Assembly (NCBI GenBank): GCA_935421135.1
Contig: OW285188.1
Span: forward strand, 17,213,233-17,277,232
Length of the DNA: 64,000 bases
Direction of reading: 5' to 3'
Source of the DNA: Bugulina stolonifera
Lineage: Eukaryota > Bryozoa > Gymnolaemata > Cheilostomatida > Bugulidae
Part shown: positions 57,826 to 64,000 of the stretch, one piece after another
Numbering within the stretch: position 1 is the stretch's first letter
How the letters are laid out: every line of letters begins with the position of its first letter
Translations under genes and position numbers: made by a program
Notes under the pieces: generated by a model
Databases searched by the model: none
What the model saw: the letters and a program-made list of their open reading frames with translations, nothing else
Told to the model about the DNA's origin: nothing

Positions 57826-60800
57826 ATGGAGGGCTTACCAAACTGCCCCATCAAGGTGGAGAGGAGTGAGTATGAACATTCCAATGGCTATGGTGAGCCG
57901 CCTGCTAAAAGAGCTAACACAGCTTCAAACCCAACACCCAATCAATCCGTTTCAAGCACAACATCCAGAACTCAATGTGAGTATCCATGTAGCATGTACA
58001 CCACGGCAAATTGAATCAAATATTATATATGGCTGCCTAGTTGTGGTAACTGTAAAAAGGCATGTCGTCAGATATTTCTGTTGGTATCCTGTATATACTG
58101 TATAGTGTAAATGTCATATTGGCTGTACCTGTCCAGTGGATGCGTAGGTGTTGATATGTGGAATAACAATGTTGGCAACTTCTACAGGTTACTAGCTTTC
58201 ATAATTACCGACTGGCTCTACCTATATATAGATATATACATGTATGTAACTCTACAATTATTATCACTCTCTTAGCTGTTGTTACTAATGTTGCAGTTTG
58301 TCTTGCTCTCTAGTCTAAAGAGTATTTGGTTGTCATACAGTATAATAATTATGTTTTCACATAAACCAAGAGGTCAAAATATCAACCTGAGCCAAGTATG
58401 CTAGTGTTAGTGCTGGCCTCTCTAAGTTCCTTGTTGAACTCACAGATACCCCCTATGAGTACCTCTAGTCTTGTATAATGTTAGAAGTTAGATATCTCAA
58501 GTATGCAGCCTCTATTACCTCATTATTCAACAATCAGCTCACTATTATCATTAGTATGTAGGCCTATGCCTATGTACTACCAGTTAGAGTACTCTACAGT
58601 ACATAGCTGTACATCTAGTCACTGGACTAGACTAATTTACTTGTCTGATCTGAGAGCATGTAGCATGTTAAACGGAAGACGGTGCAATATAACTAGTAGG
58701 TTGGAGGATGTCCTGTTTCACTTGCACAGTCTACCTACTTCCTCTCATGTTAAAACCTATTTATATTAATTGATGAATTTAGTAACCAAGTACAATAAAA
58801 ATAAATTTATGCGCAAAGAAAAAAATCTAAAAATGATGTAGGCCTATATCCTTCAGCATTCACATGTGGATTAGTCAGTCTGTCTGTAAGCTATAACGCT
58901 ATTGAGTGAGTTTCCCAAAGCTCAATAAAAGTTAAAATGGGAACGAAATTATCCCATTGCCTCACTCACAAATGAAATGTAGAGTAAAAGTGAACAAACA
59001 AACTCTACTTTTGAAAAGTTATTAGTTTCGAACAGTGTGAACTACAACACTCAGTCCAGAGGTAGATGGTGTATGTACATACAGGTAGATGGTGTATGTA
59101 CATACAGGTAGATGGTGTATGTACATACAGGTAGCTGGTGTATGTAGGTACATACAGGTAGCTGGTGTATGTACATACAAGTAGCTGGTTTTGCTGACTA
59201 ACTACTGTGCTTGTTATAAAATCATAACATATACCTACAGGTACATGTATATGTAGGTACCTAATGATATATCTAGGTGACTAGTAGGTAGTTGAATAGC
59301 ACCTGTTTTCTATCATCCTCTGTCGTCCATATCTTATCTAAAACAAACATTACCTCACATTTGGAGCAGACTGTAGCAGCACCTGTATGTCCTGTTAGTA
59401 CAGTCAGCCTGTTACCAGTTGGATACCTGTAGTTATAGTACAGTGTGATAGCTTAGATAGTAATACATCTACTGCTGGTGCAAGTCCATAACCATAGATA
59501 ATGTAATATTGGTGTAACAGGTTACAGCATACATTCATTACTTGAATAGTGTTAGTAGTTGATAACTAGTACTACTAACACTGGTAGTGGTGGTATTGGC
59601 AATAGCTATTTAGTCTAGCTCTTATGAGTCATCATTCTTCACTCATGTATTTACTTATTCATTCCATTGTATTACAATAACAATACATACATGTACATGT
59701 ACTGAATTTGTATCATGAAGAGATTATTGGCAGTACTTGATAAGTTGTAAAGTGAACTGGCTTAGAAGAATGTCTTCCATGATCTTATTTGAGAGATGTA
59801 TCCGCCCCTAATAATAAACAGAGAGTTTTTATCCAGGTAAGGTTTATAGCCTGTGGCCCCAGAGCCTACCATCAGCTGCTGGTTAACTACTTGTACCCTA
59901 TTAGTGCTGCAGTGTATGTAGTGTGTATGTAGCATCAGCTGTTGTCTACAGTAAAACTAAAAGAGTCAGTTGCTCTCTGCTGACTCTAGTACCTGTCTTG
60001 TAATCAGCTAGCCTTATAAACATCCAGGCTACTTGATGTGCAACTGTATATTAATAACCCTAGTAACTCACCAAAGTTACATAATATAATTATGTTTATA
60101 CTCATAGTAGTTCACAACCACATGCTGTATGCCAGTCTTGCTAGTAATTGAACCCCTTTCTCTCTCTCTCTGCTCCAGTGTACAAAGACTCAATCAGTTG
60201 ATTACATCAATGACCCTACACTCCCAACTCTTCGTGGATATTAACTTTAATGTAATTTATTACAAGAGGTAACAGCACTGGTCACTAGTTGCAAATATAG
60301 ATTAACTTGCTGACACACTTAAAGTGTGGTTCATATAGCCCTGCAACAGTCTGAGATCAATAATAATCTGAGACCATGTTGTCAATGTGAACCACAACAA
60401 TTAACTATGTCCCAGTACTGACAGTACTACACCTCTGCTGGGGAAAGCAGGTGACAGTGAAGTGACCTCAGTCAATGGTTAGCTATGGAGGAAGTGTAAC
60501 TGTAACACGTGTGGACTAAGTGGAGGTGTGGAGTAAAAATAATGACGGCATTTTTATGGAGAATGGCTAAATGCATATCCTATCTAAATAATACACAAAG
60601 TGCTGCAGTTGAAGGCTCTATTGTATATCACAAATAAGCCCAGTTTAGATCATTATTATTAGTTTACATATGGGTAGTTACTCCCATAGAGGTATCACTC
60701 TATGGTTACTCCAGCTACTAGTAGACCCACTCTGTTTCTATATTTCCTTTTATTGAGGTTAGCGGCTGGAATGCAGTTTCTTTAGCTGATCATCCAGTTA

Positions 60801-63661
60801 TGAGAGATGATGGATTGCGTAACCATGCAACTCTGAGCTAGTTATAGTCATACTAAACCTGTTATAATTTATTATCTCCTTTGATAGGTTTTTGGCATAA
60901 TCCCACCAAAAATATTATCACAGGCCCTGCCTGTGTTAACCGTTGCTATGGGTTTTATTGATGGATTATTACTTGGCTGAGTTTTTGGATACTAGTCTCA
61001 GAGATTGTATTTTCCCTGACTTGCACTATTTGTACAGGAAATCGACTATTTTCTATCAAGTCTACCTAAATTTTGGATAAAAAATCAACTGATTGTTATC
61101 TAGATTGTGGTTAGAATACTTTTTGTCCTTTCTTCTTGGCAAAAGCAGTCAAGTTCACCTATTTCTGATCAGTGATTTCCTATAGTTGAAGCTTTGATCA
61201 ATGATATCAAATCTCCCAGGTATACTCTGCTGTGTTGAACAGGAAACCCTTTCATCTCCTGTATTATTATACTCAGTCAGTCCTGGAGTGGAGTAACATT
61301 TCACTGTATTACAAGTCAGCTTGTAGTCTAGTGTCTGTGTGCCCACTGCTGCTTGTGGCTATAACAGCAGGAAATGGTCTACCTTTGTCCTCTCCGCTAT
61401 TATTAGCTGCTGGGGCTCACACAGCTAGTGTTTGTCTACTAAACAGCCTGACTCTGTACATAACTTCTCTGTATGAGAAAACAACTTCTCCTGCTTCATT
61501 TTTGGCGAAGAACAAAGGCTAACTCCACTTCTGCACCTAACTCCTAAATCCACAGTATTCTAAACTAGTACTAGATGCGTTATACTTGCAATTCCAGCCT
61601 TTGTACAACTAAATGTTGTATAATAATTGTTTTCTTAGTTTCATCTGTGTTTAGTTGTGATACTTGGTTGCTTTGAGTGCAGAGGTGGAAAAAATTGAGA
61701 TAGCCTTGTTCTCCAGAAAAACTGAAGCAGGAGAAGTTGTCTGTTATATATAGCAGGAGGAACTTTCACATATTATACTCCTCATGCCCACTCCAACTTA
61801 GTTATTCCTCCATTTCTTGTTGTTTTTGGATCCATTCCTACAGCCTTCCTTTTAGTCTATGCCGTGTGTCAGTTCCACATTAGATATTGTACTGTGTTCT
61901 GCTGGCCTTGTGTCACTTGGAACTAGCTGGTTCACTCCAACCAACTATTGCACAATCAGTTAATTTGCTGGTAACCAGTAATTTGGTAAGATGGGACAGG
62001 CACTTGCCACTGGTAAGCATGAGTAATGGTGTTGTTGTAATATGAATATAGGTGTCTTACCCGCGACTAATGGATATTATTACTACTACGCATAGACTAT
62101 AGACTAAACACTCATCGTATCATAGTTTGTCCAGGGTTGCCACCCTCCACTTGTTAATCTCATAGCTGAGGCTGGTTAATCAGACAATGTGGTCAGGCCT
62201 TGCATCACTCTATTACTTTATATTATACAGTATAGAATATCCCTGTATTACTGGGCTAGTTATACATTTAGCTAGTACTAAGTAGGCTAGTACTACTAGG
62301 CTGGACTTGCACCACTGGACTGGATGTAGATTTGATCACCTGCCAATAGGACCTTCCTTGAATCATTATCTATAGTCTTGACAGTTGCATTATGACACAA
62401 TACAATAGCTCAGTGCAGCTAGCCTATATTGTGCTGTATATCCAGTAGCTGTGGCTAGTAGCGCTGATCATATTTTAATGGCATTTCCTTTCGTGATTAT
62501 GTTGCAATTCTGGGGCTCAAAATAATTGTAGAGGAAATAAACTGTAAGCAATTTACTAGTACAGAAATTCCAACACAAAGACCAATTTAATCACATCACA
62601 CTTCACATCCATAACGTTTGATGGATGGTACCTGCTGCATGTATAATCACCTACGAGTTAACAACTACAATATTGAAGAAAAACTAAAAGCTAACTCAAA
62701 ATATTGCACACATTGATCAACATGGAAGTTTGTTAATCTAAGAAATTTAGCATTGTGGTAGTTTTCAACTTTTCCAAAGCTTTCACAGAAGTGTGGACTT
62801 ACCAGCATTTTAAAATTCGATTTAGGCCCATTCGTTGCCCAAGCACCTTGACCATTCCTTTAGGTCTAGTAAACATGTTACTTTTTCGTGTTATGTTATG
62901 GCATATCCTTATAATAGTTACTTGTTGGGAAGAACAACCTCAACTACATGCGGTTACTATGAAATTTATAAATGTGCAAAGATGGGTAGGTCTACGCTGT
63001 ACTACATGTATGTGATGCAAGATAAACATGTCACTCAATGAATGTTGCAGACTCAAAATCTTATAATTATAGTTTGTTTGTTATAGCGAATGGCGCTGCT
63101 GACGCAAATGTGACACTATGGCAGTTCCTCCTTGATTTACTCCTCAAGCAGCAATACTCGGATATTATCTGCTGGACTAACAATGACGGAGAATTCAAGT
63201 TGCTCGATGCTGAGCATGTCGCCAAACTCTGGGGTTTAAAGAAAAATAAAAATAACATGAATTATGATAAACTAAGCAGAGCATTGCGGTATTACTATGA
63301 CAAGAATATCATCAAAAAGGTGATGGGACAGAAATTTGTGTATAAGTTTGTATCATTTCCTGAGATGGTAAAGACAGAAAATAGGATTACATTTCAGAAG
63401 AAAATGGAAAGCATAGTCAACGAGTCTAAGCCGACACCGAGCACAACTAACTCTTCTGTAGTAAATGGATTTCAAACTCTACGCCCGTATGATGTTAAGT
63501 CTGCCATGATACCTCAGGCTCAACTAGCTTTTGCTCAACAGCGGGAGCGACTGTTGTATGAGCAAGCAGTAGTAGCACAGGCTATGGCTGAACAACAGAA
63601 GTACCATGTTCCTCCACCAGAGCACCAAACTCTGTACCACAGTGATTCATCTCAGTCTAAG
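57826..63661 (+). CDS. ELK-like: ETS-domain transcription factor, ELK/TCF-like (5' part; continues past the window)
   Basis: The ATG exon 57826-57976 (preceded by an acceptor at 57801) encodes [17 protein letters not shown] and an NLS-like PPAKRAN, with a sumoylation-type IKVE. It joins in phase to 63087-63661. That exon gives a complete ETS DNA-binding domain: [67 protein letters not shown]. The wording is closest to ELK1/3/4 (TCF subfamily). Unlike vertebrate ELKs, about 55 residues precede the ETS domain. After it come a second VKTE motif and a Gln/Ala-rich helix ([15 protein letters not shown]). The last donor (63661|gttggt or a few bases later) is uncertain. SRF-interaction and MAPK-docking regions would lie to the right. 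Confidence 0.9.
57977..63086. other. Large intron of the ETS gene
   Basis: 5.1 kb without a recognised exon or RNA gene. It contains the 23-nt minisatellite at 59061. Sequence near 61680-61740 resembles 37400-37480 (GAGATA.CCT.TG.TTTTCAG) and is probably a shared dispersed repeat. Confidence 0.6.
59061..59190. repeat. 23-nt minisatellite, about 5.5 copies
   Basis: Units of GGTAGATGGTGTATGTACAT plus ACA, the first three identical, later ones GGTAGCTGG and one with an inserted AGGT. Each unit contains the palindrome TGTATGTACATACA. Confidence 0.9.
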
Positions 63662-63703
63662 GTTGGTAAACAGTACCTTTCAGTATATTATCTAGGGTAT
63701 ATG

Positions 63704-63780
63704 TGACTCTCAGTCTATAGTTAGCATACACTGTGTATTTGTGACCCTCAGTCTATGGTTGGCATACACTGTGTATTTGT
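63704..63780. repeat. 38-nt direct repeat, two copies, after the ETS exon
   Basis: Two units starting GTGACTCTCAGTCTATAGTT and GTGACCCTCAGTCTATGGTT and continuing GGCATACACTGTGTATTT. The end of the ETS exon (CTCAGTCTAAGGTTGG, 63651-63666) looks like a partial third copy. Confidence 0.8.
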
Positions 63781-64000
63781 ACCAATGTATGTCTTGAATA
63801 GGAAGTCTACAAGACAGTTTTCTTGATTTATTTTTATTAGATTAGCCGCCATTCTTCCGATTTCTGTATAATTGACAGAGAGGGTGGCTCTTTATCATTG
63901 TTTGGTACTTCCTGTACTCTTGTTAATGAATAGGTTAGAGGGAGGTTTCAGATGCGCCATCCACCATTAGCTGCCCTGGGAGATCTATTCTATAGGCTTC

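Noticed and set aside
58503..58769. 88-codon open frame in the ETS intron
   Set aside because: No phase-compatible splice sites to the neighbouring exons and no recognisable domain.
1..64000. CRISPR arrays or bacterial operons
   Set aside because: All tandem repeats lack spacers of regular size, and the genes are intron-rich and eukaryotic.

Overview
This is a eukaryotic, almost certainly metazoan, nuclear window. The genes have many GT-AG introns, intronic tRNA genes, an ETS factor of the ELK/TCF type (a family known from animals) and many DNA transposons typical of marine invertebrates. AT-rich non-coding DNA, very frequent TACATGTA palindromes and moderately long introns suggest an early-branching animal such as a sponge. 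That last step is inference; the sequence does not name the species.

Layout. (1) 130-22212, + strand: the 3' half of an axonemal outer-arm dynein heavy chain of the DNAH5/DNAH8 class. I could phase 38 constitutive exons that add up to 2379 codons plus a stop, running from the AAA2 P-loop to the C-terminus. Between AAA3 and AAA4 lie two tandem exons of identical length and phase (5664-5786 and 6109-6231), a strong candidate for mutually exclusive splicing. A short stop-bearing exon candidate follows at 7243. Introns of this gene hold a sense tRNA-Asp(GTC) and an antisense, intron-containing tRNA-Leu(CAA). (2) 22213-47100: a transposon-rich stretch without an intact host gene. It holds a spliced but frameshifted hAT/ZMYM1-like transposase, two Tc1-type DD34E elements with clear TIRs and TA target duplications, and a third Tc1 fragment. 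It also holds an unusual 505-codon RNase H-like putative transposase with a decayed second copy, a YqaJ-nuclease-like fragment, a decayed piggyBac, and a TTAA-flanked element of about 3.9 kb. A probable solo LTR with heat-shock elements has a Tc1 copy inside it. A tRNA-derived SINE lies near the right end. (3) 47505-49318, +: a complete three-exon ITPase (ITPA) gene with one GC-AG intron. (4) 49510-55757, -: a very-long-chain 3-oxoacyl-CoA reductase (HSD17B12 type) with two alternative, homologous last exons, convergent with ITPA. (5) 57383-64000, +: the 5' part of an ELK-like ETS gene with a TATA box and an ETS-type site in its putative promoter, cut off by the right edge.

How the genes relate. 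The four host genes serve unrelated functions: ciliary motility, nucleotide-pool cleaning, ER fatty-acid elongation and MAPK-type transcription control. They are ordinary animal neighbours, not an operon. The most interesting signals are the two independent cases of tandem exon duplication with kept splice phase (dynein and HSD17B12), the nested LTR/Tc1 insertion, the unusual 505-codon transposase family, and several TACATGTA-rich foldback sequences in introns.
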